Source: Inquilinus limosus (GTDB lineage Bacteria; Pseudomonadota; Alphaproteobacteria; DSM-16000; Inquilinaceae). From it: DNA of 34,114 bases. The notes beneath the pieces are model-generated. The model did no database searches, was not told the DNA's origin, and saw nothing but the letters and a program-made list of their open reading frames with translations. Positions 8,362 through 16,519 of the stretch are shown piece after piece. Both the position numbers and the translations under genes were made by a program. Positions within the stretch are counted from its first letter, which is position 1. Each line of letters starts with the position of its first letter. The stretch spans positions 1 to 34,114 of the forward strand of contig NZ_NHON01000064.1 in the NCBI RefSeq assembly GCF_002195995.1, read 5' to 3'.

Positions 8362-9261
8362 TCAAAGCCCCCAGCGCGACACCTCGCGCTCGAGCGTCTC
8401 GCGGTCCGCCGGATCCAGGCCCGGCAGGCCCGGCAGGCGCACCGCGCCGGCCGGGAAGCCGAGCAGGCCCAGCGCCTCCTTGACCACGGTGACGTTGGCG
8501 CCGTTGCCGTAGCGGGTGCGCAGCGTCTCGAAGCGGGCGATCTCGGCCACCAAAGCGCGGGCCTTGGCATAGTCGCCCGCCTCCAGCGCCGCATGGATCG
8601 CCAGCGACCGGGCCGGATCGACATTGACCAGGCCGGAGGTGAAGCCGCGGGCGCCGAGGGCGTAGAAGGGCGCCGCCCATCCCTCCGCAAGGCCGCAGAC
8701 CCAGACCGCGGTGGCGGCATCGCTCGACCGCACGCATTCGGCCAGCAGCATCAGGTTGGTGGTGGCGAACTTCACGCCGACGACGTTCGGGTGGTTGGCG
8801 ACCGACAGCAGGTCGGCCAGGCCCATGGCGTCGGACCGGACATAGGCGACCAGCGGCAGGTTGACCGCGTCGGCGATCGACCGGAAATAGGCGGCCTGGG
8901 CCTGGGGCGCGGCGAAGGGGTCCAGCGGCTGGTGCGACATGATCGCATTCGCCCCGGCCTCCTTGGCCCGGCGGCCCAGCGCGATCGCCTCGGTCAGCGA
9001 ACGGCCGACGGCGGCGACGACGTTGCTGCGGCCCCGCGTGGCCGCCACCGCCGTGTCGTGCACGAGCCGCACCTCGTCCGGTGACAGGGCGTAGAACTCG
9101 CCGGTGTTGCCGGCGGCCACGACATTGGGAATGCCGCCGGCGACGATGCGCTCGACGATGCGGCCGGTCAGGTCCGCATCCACGCCGCCATCGGCGCCAT
9201 AGGCGGTCGCGTGCACGCCCGAGATGCCGCACAGCGCGCGCCGCAGGTTCTGGTTGTCCAT
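8362..9261 (-). CDS. DapA/NAL-family class I lyase (dihydrodipicolinate synthase-like)
   Basis: The 299-residue protein has the TIM-barrel hallmarks of the DHDPS/N-acetylneuraminate lyase family. GNTGE is at residues 51-55 (the GTTGE-type pyruvate-binding loop), the catalytic-type Tyr is at 140 (LVAYVRSD), and the Schiff-base Lys is at 164 (VGVKFAT). The YNRP-type motif is replaced by YVRSD, which argues against true lysine biosynthesis and for a catabolic aldolase or dehydratase of a 2-keto-3-deoxy acid. A strong GGAAGGAG lies just upstream of its ATG, within the end of the GntR gene. The two form a regulator-enzyme operon. The terminal region runs into the palindromic element. Confidence 0.88.
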   Translation of the reverse strand: MDNQNLRRALCGISGVHATAYGADGGVDADLTGRIVERIVAGGIPNVVAAGNTGEFYALSPDEVRLVHDTAVAATRGRSNVVAAVGRSLTEAIALGRRAKEAGANAIMSHQPLDPFAAPQAQAAYFRSIADAVNLPLVAYVRSDAMGLADLLSVANHPNVVGVKFATTNLMLLAECVRSSDAATAVWVCGLAEGWAAPFYALGARGFTSGLVNVDPARSLAIHAALEAGDYAKARALVAEIARFETLRTRYGNGANVTVVKEALGLLGFPAGAVRLPGLPGLDPADRETLEREVSRWGL

Positions 9262-9264
9262 TCG

Positions 9265-9945
9265 TTACTCCTTCCGGCGCGCGAACGCCGTCTGCACATG
9301 TTGCCGGCCCGACCGGACGATGTGGTCGCGCATCGCCCGTTCGGCCGCGTCGGGATCCCGCGCCTCGAGGGCGGCGAGGATGCTCAGATGCTCGCCCAAA
9401 GCGCGTTCGCGCTCCTCCTGGTCGCCCAGCAGGAAGCGGCGCGCCGCCTTGTCGTAGACCAGCTGCCCGGCCAGCAGGCGCTGCAGGTAGCGGCAGCCCG
9501 AGGCGGCGTGGATGGTCTCGTGGAAGGTCTCGTTCAGCGTGATCAGCCGGCGCACCGCACCCGCCGCCGTCGCCTGGCGCATGGCCTCGCCGACCGTGCG
9601 CAGCTCCGCGATCGCCTCATCCGTGATCCGCGTGGCCGCCTGGCGCGCGATCATGCTCTCCAGCGCCGCGCGGGCCAGCGCCATCTCCTCGGCCTGGGCC
9701 GCGTCAAAGGTGATGCGGATGCCGCGGCGCGGCTCGGTCCGCACAAGCCCTTCCAGCTCCAGCCGGCGCAGCGCCTCCTTCAGGGGCGTGGTGCTGACGC
9801 CCAGCTGCGCCGCCGCCTGCCGCTCGTTCAGCAGCGATCCCGTCGGCAGCTGGCCGGAGATGATGGCCTGGCGCAGCTGCTCGTGAACATGGTCGCGCAG
9901 CCCCTTCAGCATGTTCGGGTCGAGCGATGGCAGGGGGCGTTGCAC
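9265..9945 (-). CDS. GntR family (FCD) transcriptional regulator, cassette 2
   Basis: This 226-residue FadR-subfamily regulator has its winged helix-turn-helix at about residues 15-80 (NERQAAAQLGVSTTPLKEAL) and an FCD domain from about 85 to 215. The metal-site histidines are present (ETFHETIH, GEHLSIL, RDHIVRS), but Asn occupies the position where the first Asp ligand is usual. Translation probably starts at the GTG at 9945, because AGAGGA lies a few nt upstream. The next in-frame ATG at 9912 has no ribosome binding site. The gene is divergent from the dehydratase starting at 10112, with a 24-bp palindrome between them. Its TAA stop is 3 nt before the ATG of the DapA-family gene. Confidence 0.92.
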   Translation of the reverse strand: MQRPLPSLDPNMLKGLRDHVHEQLRQAIISGQLPTGSLLNERQAAAQLGVSTTPLKEALRRLELEGLVRTEPRRGIRITFDAAQAEEMALARAALESMIARQAATRITDEAIAELRTVGEAMRQATAAGAVRRLITLNETFHETIHAASGCRYLQRLLAGQLVYDKAARRFLLGDQEERERALGEHLSILAALEARDPDAAERAMRDHIVRSGRQHVQTAFARRKE

Positions 9946-9991
9946 GCTGTCCTCTCGGTGGATCCGGCGGCTTCCGGCGCCGGCGATTTCT

Positions 9992-10015
9992 TGAGACTTG
10001 ATATATCAGGTCTCA
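9992..10015. promoter_or_regulatory. Near-perfect 24-bp palindrome, candidate GntR operator
   Basis: Half-sites TGAGAC (9992-9997) and GTCTCA (10010-10015) flank a self-complementary core, TGATATATCA (9999-10008). Only the single pair between half-site and core is mismatched, so 11 of 12 pairs match. It is the main AT-rich stretch in the 166-bp divergent gap, about 47 nt before the regulator start and 97 nt before the dehydratase start. It is therefore well placed for repression in both directions. It fits the palindromic sites used by FadR-subfamily dimers. Confidence 0.7.
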
Positions 10016-10111
10016 TGAGGTTAAGTCTAGCCGTGAGGCACGGCCGGAGCCCGGCGGCCGGCATTCCGTCCTCTCGGGGCGGTCATCGACAGGGCGGGGA
10101 GGAATGGCGGC

Positions 10112-11314
10112 GTGAAGATCGACCGTCTGCGGACCTACATGACGCGCGACAAGGATCGCCCGCGTCTGCTCGTCGCCATCGACACCGATGACGGCCTCAC
10201 CGGCTGGGGCGAGTGCTACAACCACGGCCCCGACCGGGCGCTGGCGCCGCTGCTGGACTACCTGTTCACCTTCCTGCAGGGGCAGGATCCGCGGCGGATC
10301 GAATACATCGTCCAGTACCTGATGCAGCAGACGCGCTTCCCGCCCGGCGCGCTGACCCTGGCCGCGATCTCGGCGATCGACCATTGCCTGTGGGACATCT
10401 CGGCCAAGGCGCTCGGCGTCCCGGTCTACATGCTGCTGGGCGGCAACGCCCGCGACCGCGTGCGGGTCTATGCCGGCGTCTACACCGCCCCCGACGCGCC
10501 GGCGGCGCGGGAGGAGTTCGATCGCCTCAACGAGAATTGGGGCCTGACCGCCTTCAAGCTCAGCCCCTACCGCATCAACATCTACGAGAACCGCTGGGGC
10601 GAGGTGGTGCGCACCAGCGCCGACTACTTCCGCTCGCTGCGGGAGACGGTGCGCAGCGACTACGAGATCGCCTTCGATGCCCATGCCCGCATCTTCGAGC
10701 CGCACCAGGCGGTACAGCTCGGCAATGCGCTGGCCCCCTACGACCCGCTGTTCTTCGAGGAGCCGATCCGGCCGGAGAATGTCGAGGTCTGGGGCGACAT
10801 CAAGCGGCAGATGGCCTGCACGCTGGCGACCGGCGAGTCGCTGTACAGCCGCTTCGAGTTCCTGCGCCTCCTGTCCCATCGCGGGGCCGACATCATCCAG
10901 CCGGACATCTGCGTCGTCGGCGGCCTGCTGGAGATGCGCAAGATCGCGGCGATCGCCGAGGCGCATTACGTCACCGTCGCGCCGCACAACCCGATGGGGC
11001 CGCTGGCCACGGCGGTGAACCTGCACTTCTCCGCCGCCCAGCCGAACTTCCGCATCCTCGAATACCGGCTGCCGCACGGCCCCAACTACACCTTCGAGGC
11101 GGGTGGCGGCGGCGCCGGGGCGAAGGCCGATCCCTCGGCCGGCGCCTGGTATGTGAAGGACCCATATCTCCCGCGCGAGGGATATCTCGAGCTGCGGCCC
11201 GACCGGCCGGGCTGGGGCGTCGAGATCGACGAGGAGGTGCTGAAGACCGACGGCTACATCCATTGGGAGCGGCGCGTCGGCCGACGTCCCGACGGATCGA
11301 GCGCGTTTCCGTAA
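10112..11314 (+). CDS. Enolase-superfamily sugar-acid dehydratase, galactonate dehydratase-like
   Basis: This 400-residue protein has the capping domain and TIM barrel of the mandelate racemase/muconate lactonizing family. Ligand residues are Asp189 (FDAHA), Glu216 (FFEEP) and Glu242 (TGESL). His191 follows the first ligand by two, and His292 lies in APHNPMGP. The Asp-x-His, FEEP, QPD and PHNPMGP motifs closely follow those of D-galactonate dehydratase-type enzymes. The likely reaction is dehydration of an aldonic acid to a 2-keto-3-deoxy acid, for which the divergent DapA-family enzyme would be a logical next step. The GTG start at 10112 is supported by GGGGAGG (10097-10103) 8 nt upstream. 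A three-codon ORF (ATG at 10104) ends across this GTG. Confidence 0.9.
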   Translation: MKIDRLRTYMTRDKDRPRLLVAIDTDDGLTGWGECYNHGPDRALAPLLDYLFTFLQGQDPRRIEYIVQYLMQQTRFPPGALTLAAISAIDHCLWDISAKALGVPVYMLLGGNARDRVRVYAGVYTAPDAPAAREEFDRLNENWGLTAFKLSPYRINIYENRWGEVVRTSADYFRSLRETVRSDYEIAFDAHARIFEPHQAVQLGNALAPYDPLFFEEPIRPENVEVWGDIKRQMACTLATGESLYSRFEFLRLLSHRGADIIQPDICVVGGLLEMRKIAAIAEAHYVTVAPHNPMGPLATAVNLHFSAAQPNFRILEYRLPHGPNYTFEAGGGGAGAKADPSAGAWYVKDPYLPREGYLELRPDRPGWGVEIDEEVLKTDGYIHWERRVGRRPDGSSAFP

Positions 11315-11358
11315 GCAACCAAGAAAGGCGGGCATCCGCCGCAATGGGGAGGACGAGA

Positions 11359-12942
11359 ATGAGACTGTCCCTACTGGCCGCGACCGCGGCCCTGGCGCTC
11401 GCCTTCGGCCTGCCCGGGGCGCAGGCGGCGTCGCCGGCCAACGCTCTGGTGATCGGCACGCAGCTCAGCGCCGTGCCGTCGCTCGACCCGGCGGCGATCA
11501 ACGCGCGCACGGTCTCCGAGATCATCTCGAATCTCTACGACAACCTCGTGATGGTGACGCCCGACGACCTGCAGACGATTCGGCCGATGCTGGCCGAAAG
11601 CTGGACCGTCGCCGACGACAAGCGCAGCATCACCATGACGCTGCGCCAGGGCGCCACCTTCTCCTCCGGCAACCCGGTGACGGCGGAGGATGCGGCCTGG
11701 ACCATCCAGCGCGTGATCAAGATGGGCCAGGTCGGGTCGACCGACATCGCGCTGTGGGGCTTCACCAAGGACAATGTCGACCAGCTGGTCCAGGCCAAGG
11801 ACGAGCGCACCCTGGTGATCAGCCTGCCGCAGCCGGTGTCGACCGACCTTGTGCTCTATTCGCTGGCGGGAGCCTCGCTCGGCATCATCGACAAGAAGAC
11901 GGCGCTGGAGCACGAGCAGAACGGCGACCTGGCGCAGAATTGGCTGAAGGCCAATAGCGCCGGCAGCGGCCCCTACAAGCTGACGACGTGGCGGCCGAAC
12001 GACATTCTGCTGTGCGACGCGCGGGCGGACTATTGGGGCGGCGCGCCGGCGATGAAGCGGGTGGTCATGCGGCACGTGCCGGAATCAGGCAACCTGCGGC
12101 TGCAGGTCGAGGCCGGCGACATCGATATCGGCCAGTATATGGCGAACAGCGACATCGAGGCGCTGAAGGCCAAGGGCGCCACGGTCGACCCCGGGCCGGG
12201 CCTGGGCTTCTACTACATGGCCATGAACACGCAGGATCCGGACCTGGCCAAGCCGAAGGTGCGCGAGGCCTTCCAGCATATCATCGACTGGAAGCCGCTG
12301 GCCGAGACCACGATGAACTTCAACGGCTTCCCCTGGCAGTCGATCATCCCCAAGGGGATGCCCGGCGCCCCGACGGGCGAGCCGACCGGCTATGAATACA
12401 ATCCCGAGCTGGCCAAGAAGCTGCTGGCCGAGGCCGGCTATCCGGACGGGCTGAAGAAGACGCTGTACCCGTCGGGCGACGCACTCCTGAAGATGGCGGT
12501 GGCGCTGCAGGCCAGCGCCGCCAAGGCCGGGGTCGAGTTCGAGGTCGTGCCGGGCGAGCACACGCCGGATTTCCGCGCCCGGAAGTACCAGGTGCTGGTC
12601 GGCAATTCCGGCACGCGGCTGCCGGACCCGTTCGGCACGCTGGTGCAATATGCCTACAACCCGGACAACCGCGACGAGGCCAAGCTCGGCGGCTACTACC
12701 TCTGGCGCACCGCGCTGGACGCGCCGGAGCTGACCCAGCTGGTCACCCAGTCGAAGGCCGAGACCGACCCGGCCAAGCGGGCGCAGCTGTTCACCGAGAT
12801 CGACCAGAAGTTCAAGGCGATGGTGCCATCGCTGGTCATCGTGCTGCAGCGCACCGACCCCTATGTCATCCGCCAGGGCGTCAGCGGCTATGTCGGCAAC
12901 CCGACCTGGTCGACGCGCTGGCACGACGTGAAGAAGAACTGA
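11359..12942 (+). CDS. ABC importer substrate-binding protein, family 5 (cassette 2)
   Basis: This 527-residue periplasmic binding protein has a Sec signal peptide (MRLSLLAATAALALAFGLPG) with a probable AQA/A cleavage near residue 23. The SBP_bac_5 features are the N-lobe LRQGATFSSGNPVTAEDAAW near residue 95, the SGPYKLTTW segment near 207 and the KVREAFQHIIDW segment near 305. The ATG at 11359 is 6 nt after GGGGAGG (11346-11352). An ATG at 11344 is in frame but would place that Shine-Dalgarno inside the coding region. It sits 44 nt after the dehydratase and begins a tight run of four transporter genes. The ligand is unknown; context suggests an acid sugar or its oligomer. Confidence 0.92.
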   Translation: MRLSLLAATAALALAFGLPGAQAASPANALVIGTQLSAVPSLDPAAINARTVSEIISNLYDNLVMVTPDDLQTIRPMLAESWTVADDKRSITMTLRQGATFSSGNPVTAEDAAWTIQRVIKMGQVGSTDIALWGFTKDNVDQLVQAKDERTLVISLPQPVSTDLVLYSLAGASLGIIDKKTALEHEQNGDLAQNWLKANSAGSGPYKLTTWRPNDILLCDARADYWGGAPAMKRVVMRHVPESGNLRLQVEAGDIDIGQYMANSDIEALKAKGATVDPGPGLGFYYMAMNTQDPDLAKPKVREAFQHIIDWKPLAETTMNFNGFPWQSIIPKGMPGAPTGEPTGYEYNPELAKKLLAEAGYPDGLKKTLYPSGDALLKMAVALQASAAKAGVEFEVVPGEHTPDFRARKYQVLVGNSGTRLPDPFGTLVQYAYNPDNRDEAKLGGYYLWRTALDAPELTQLVTQSKAETDPAKRAQLFTEIDQKFKAMVPSLVIVLQRTDPYVIRQGVSGYVGNPTWSTRWHDVKKN

Positions 12943-12949
12943 GGGGCCG

Positions 12950-13996
12950 ATGACGACGGTCGACACGTTCAACCGGCCGGCGCGCTTCCTGCGCATGCGG
13001 CGCCTGTCGGGCCGCACCCTGTCGGTCGTCGTCACCCTGGTCGGGCTGATGCTGCTGACCTTCTCGATGGGGCGGCTGCTGCCGGCCGACCCGGTGCTGG
13101 CGGTGACCGGGTCGGAGGTCGACAAGGCGACCTATGACCGGGTCTACCAGGAGCTCGGCCTCGACCAGCCGGTGTGGCGGCAGTTCCTGTCCTATGTCGG
13201 CCGGGTCGCGACCGGCGACATGGGCCGGTCGCTGACCACCGGCCAGCCGGTCTCGGCCGACCTGCTCAGCGTCTTCCCGGCCACGATCGAGCTGGCCCTC
13301 GTCGCCATCCTCTGCGGCACGCTGGTGGGCGTCCCGCTCGGCGTCGTCGCCGCGGTCAACCGCGGCCGGCCGATCGACCATGTGGCGCGGGTGATCGGCC
13401 TGGCCGGCCATTCGGTGCCGATCTTCTGGCTCGGCCTGATCGCGCTGATCCTGTTCTACGCCAAGCTGCAATGGGTCGCCGCCTCCGGCCGGATCGACAT
13501 CCTGAACGAAGGGATGGTGCCGCCGATCACCGGCCTCCTGCTGCTCGACACCGCGCTGCAGGGCGAATGGGAGGTGTTCCGCGACGCGCTGAACCACATC
13601 ATCCTGCCCGGCGCGATCCTCGGCTACTACTCGGTCGCCTACATCAGCCGCATGACCCGCAGCTTCATGCTGGAGCAGCTGGGCCAGGAATACATCGTCT
13701 CCGCCCGGGCCAAGGGCGTCTCGCGCCGGCGGATGATCTGGGCCCACGCCTTCAAGAACATCCGCGTCCAGCTGCTCACCGTGCTGGCGCTGACCTTCGG
13801 CGGGTTGCTCGACGGCGCGGTGCTGATCGAAACCGTGTTCGGCTGGCCTGGCCTCGGCCAATACCTTACCCGGGGGCTGAAGATGAACGACATGAACGTG
13901 GTGATGGGGGCGGTGCTGCTGATCGGCATCACCTTCCTGGTCATCAACATCATCTCCGACCGCCTCTACCGCATCCTGGACCCGCGCACCCGATGA
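12950..13996 (+). CDS. ABC importer permease, DppB type (cassette 2)
   Basis: The 348-residue permease has a cytoplasmic N-tail, a first helix at about residues 25-45 (SVVVTLVGLMLLTFSMGRLL) and the BPD_transp_1 core. The EAA loop is near residues 242-265 (SARAKGVSRRRMIWAHAFKN). GAGGGG before the ATG gives a clear ribosome binding site. Its stop overlaps the next ATG by 4 nt (ATGA at 13993-13996), so the two permeases are probably made in fixed ratio by translational coupling. It is clearly related to, but well diverged from, the permeases of the other two cassettes. Confidence 0.92.
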   Translation: MTTVDTFNRPARFLRMRRLSGRTLSVVVTLVGLMLLTFSMGRLLPADPVLAVTGSEVDKATYDRVYQELGLDQPVWRQFLSYVGRVATGDMGRSLTTGQPVSADLLSVFPATIELALVAILCGTLVGVPLGVVAAVNRGRPIDHVARVIGLAGHSVPIFWLGLIALILFYAKLQWVAASGRIDILNEGMVPPITGLLLLDTALQGEWEVFRDALNHIILPGAILGYYSVAYISRMTRSFMLEQLGQEYIVSARAKGVSRRRMIWAHAFKNIRVQLLTVLALTFGGLLDGAVLIETVFGWPGLGQYLTRGLKMNDMNVVMGAVLLIGITFLVINIISDRLYRILDPRTR

Positions 13997-14916
13997 CCGC
14001 GACCTTCAGCGCCCCCCAAGGCAGGCTGCGCGCTTGGCTCAAGACGGACGCGCCGCACACCGTCTTCCAGTCGGCGATGCAGCAGCTCTATCGCGGCTGG
14101 CTGCGCTTCGCCGCGCACCCGCTCGGCCTCGCCGGGCTCGCGGTGATCCTGCTGCTGGTGATCGCGGCGATCGGCGCACCGTGGCTGACCTCCCACGACC
14201 CGATCGTGCAGGACATGGTGAACCGATTGCAGCCGCCCTCGGCGGCACATTGGTTCGGCACCGACGAGTTCGGCCGCGACGTCTTCGCCCGCGTCGTCTA
14301 TGGCGCCCGGACGACGATCTACATCATCCTGCTGGTCACCGTCATCGTCGCCCCGATCGGCCTGCTGATCGGCGCCTGCGCCGGCTATCTCGGCGGCTGG
14401 GTCGACGAGGTGCTGATGCGGGTGACCGACATCTTCCTGTCCTTCCCCGGCCTGGTGCTGGCGCTGGGCTTCGCCGCGGCGCTGGGCCCCGGCATCACCA
14501 ACGCCATCATCGCCATCGCCCTGACCGCCTGGCCGCCGATGGCGCGGCTGGCCCGGGCCGAGGCGCTGAGCCTTAGGCGCGCCGACTTCATCGCCGCGGT
14601 GCGGCTGCAGGGGGCGTCGAAGACCCGCATCATCACCCGCCACATCCTGCCGATGTGCCTGCCGTCGCTGGTGGTGCGCCTGACCCTGAACATGGCCGGC
14701 ATCATCCTGACCGCCGCCGGCCTCGGCTTCCTCGGCCTCGGCGCGCAGCCGCCGCTGCCGGAATGGGGCGCCATGGTCTCCACGGGCCGCGAGTTCATGA
14801 TCGACTGCCCCTGGGTGATCACCGCGCCCGGCATCGCCATCGCGGTGGTCAGCCTGGCCTTCAACCTGGCCGGCGACGCCCTGCGCGACGTGCTCGACCC
14901 GAGGTCCGGCGAATGA
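13993..14916 (+). CDS. ABC importer permease, DppC type (cassette 2)
   Basis: The 307-residue DppC-type permease is of usual length, with helix 1 near residues 42-62 (GLAGLAVILLLVIAAIGAPW). The GTDEFGRDVFARVVYGAR motif is near residue 92. An EAA loop lies near 196-220 (AVRLQGASKTRIITRHILP). Unlike its cassette-1 counterpart it has no periplasmic insertion. It begins on the ATGA overlap with the DppB-type permease and ends on another ATGA overlap with the ATPase gene at 14913. Confidence 0.92.
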   Translation: MTATFSAPQGRLRAWLKTDAPHTVFQSAMQQLYRGWLRFAAHPLGLAGLAVILLLVIAAIGAPWLTSHDPIVQDMVNRLQPPSAAHWFGTDEFGRDVFARVVYGARTTIYIILLVTVIVAPIGLLIGACAGYLGGWVDEVLMRVTDIFLSFPGLVLALGFAAALGPGITNAIIAIALTAWPPMARLARAEALSLRRADFIAAVRLQGASKTRIITRHILPMCLPSLVVRLTLNMAGIILTAAGLGFLGLGAQPPLPEWGAMVSTGREFMIDCPWVITAPGIAIAVVSLAFNLAGDALRDVLDPRSGE

Positions 14917-15770
14917 CCGACGCTCCCCTGATCGAGGCCCGCAACCTGCGCATCGCCTTCGGCCGGGGCGCCGCCGCCGTGCCGGTGGTGCATGGCGTGT
15001 CCTTCACGCTCGGGCGCGAGAAGCTGGGCATCGTCGGCGAATCCGGCGCCGGCAAGTCGACCGTCGGCCGCGCGCTGATGCGGCTGCTGCCCTCGGCCGC
15101 GCGGGTGACGGCGGACCGGCTGGCCTTCCGCGGCATCGACCTGCTGGCGGCCAGCGAGAAGCAGATGATGGATCTGCGCGGCCGGCGCATGGGGCTGATC
15201 CTGCAGGACCCGAAATACTCGCTGAACCCGGTCGTGCCGGTCGGCGAGCAGATCGCCGAGGCCTGGCGGCTGCACCACAAGGGGCCGGCCCGCGAGGCGT
15301 GCGAGCGCACCCTGGCGATCCTGGAGGCGGTGAAGATCCGCGACCCCGCCCGGGTGGCGCGCCTCTATCCGCACGAGATCTCCGGCGGCATGGGCCAGCG
15401 CGTCATGATCGCCATGATGCTGATCGCCGGCCCCGACGTGGTCATCGCCGATGAGCCGACCTCGGCGCTGGACGTCACCGTGCGCCTCGAGGTGCTGCAC
15501 CTGCTGGACGAGCTGATCGAGAGCCGTGGCCTTGGCCTGATCCTGGTCAGCCACGACCTCAACCTGGTCCGCCGCTTCTGCGACCGGGTGGTGATCATGT
15601 ATGCCGGCCGGGTGATGGAGACCCTGCGGGCGGCCGATCTCGACCGGGCGGAGCATCCCTACACCCGCGGGCTGCTGGCCTCGCTGCCGTCGATCCGCCA
15701 CAGCCAGGACCGGCTGCCGGTGCTGCGCCGCGACCCGGCCTGGCTGGCACCCACAGGAGCGACGCCATGA
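14913..15770 (+). CDS. ABC importer ATPase, DppD type (cassette 2)
   Basis: This 285-residue ABC ATPase has Walker A GESGAGKS, the Q-loop in [12 protein letters not shown], signature ISGGMGQR, Walker [13 protein letters not shown] and switch histidine LVSHDLN. It ends soon after the [12 protein letters not shown] segment and lacks the four-cysteine tail that many DppD-type ATPases have. It should pair as a heterodimer with the next gene. It overlaps both neighbours by 4 nt. Confidence 0.92.
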   Translation: MTDAPLIEARNLRIAFGRGAAAVPVVHGVSFTLGREKLGIVGESGAGKSTVGRALMRLLPSAARVTADRLAFRGIDLLAASEKQMMDLRGRRMGLILQDPKYSLNPVVPVGEQIAEAWRLHHKGPAREACERTLAILEAVKIRDPARVARLYPHEISGGMGQRVMIAMMLIAGPDVVIADEPTSALDVTVRLEVLHLLDELIESRGLGLILVSHDLNLVRRFCDRVVIMYAGRVMETLRAADLDRAEHPYTRGLLASLPSIRHSQDRLPVLRRDPAWLAPTGATP

Positions 15771-16519
15771 TCGAGGTGCGCGACCTGGCCGTGCGCTTCG
15801 CCGCCGACGCCCCGCCGGTGGTGGCCGGCGTCTCCTTCGCCGTTGAGAGCGGCGAGACCTTCGGCCTGGTCGGCGAATCCGGCTGCGGCAAGTCGACGGT
15901 GCTGCGCGCTCTGGCCGGGCTGATCCCGGACCATGGCGGGGAGGTGCGGCTGGACGGCACGGTGCTGCCGGCCGATCGCCCGCGCGGCTTCTTCAAGCGG
16001 GTGCAGATGGTGTTCCAGGACCCCTACGGGTCGCTGCATCCGCGCCAGACCATCCAGGCCCAGCTGCTGGAACCGCTGCGCAACCAGGGCATGACCCCGC
16101 CCGAGGGTGCGGTCGGCGCGGCCCTGGATTCGGTCGGGCTGCCGCGCAGCGCCACTTTCCGCTACCCGCACCAGCTCTCCGGCGGCCAGCGCCAGCGCGT
16201 GGCCATCGCCCGCGCCCTGATGCTGCAGCCGGAGGTGCTGCTGCTGGACGAGCCGACCTCCGCCCTCGACGTCTCGGTGCAGGCCGAGATCCTGAACCTG
16301 CTGATGGACCTGCGGGCGCAGCGCAGCCTGACCTGCATCCTGGTCAGCCACGACCTCGCCGTCGTCGCCCATATGTGCCACCGCATCGCGGTGATGCAGG
16401 GCGGCCGCATCGTCGACGGCTTCGACGCGGCGACGCTGCGGGCCGGCCGGCCCGCGCACCCCTACACGCAGGAGCTGCTGGCGGCCAGCGAGGCCTATGG
16501 CGAAGCGCCGGCCGCCTAG
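15767..16519 (+). CDS. ABC importer ATPase, DppF type (cassette 2, short)
   Basis: At 250 residues this is shorter than the 320-330 usual for DppF. It keeps all catalytic motifs: Walker A GESGCGKS, Q-loop MVFQDPYGSLHP, signature LSGGQRQR, Walker [12 protein letters not shown] and switch histidine LVSHDLA. It stops after HPYTQELLAA, without the C-terminal regulatory and cysteine segment. Its TAG stop overlaps the TAG stop of the convergent gene at 16516 within a palindromic CTAG, so the two genes meet tail to tail with no gap. Confidence 0.91.
   Translation: MIEVRDLAVRFAADAPPVVAGVSFAVESGETFGLVGESGCGKSTVLRALAGLIPDHGGEVRLDGTVLPADRPRGFFKRVQMVFQDPYGSLHPRQTIQAQLLEPLRNQGMTPPEGAVGAALDSVGLPRSATFRYPHQLSGGQRQRVAIARALMLQPEVLLLDEPTSALDVSVQAEILNLLMDLRAQRSLTCILVSHDLAVVAHMCHRIAVMQGGRIVDGFDAATLRAGRPAHPYTQELLAASEAYGEAPAA

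Noticed and set aside
10016-10111. ATG at 10016 that reads MRLSLAVRHG
   Set aside because: It has no ribosome binding site and no conserved domain, and it runs out of frame into the dehydratase gene, so no separate gene is supported.
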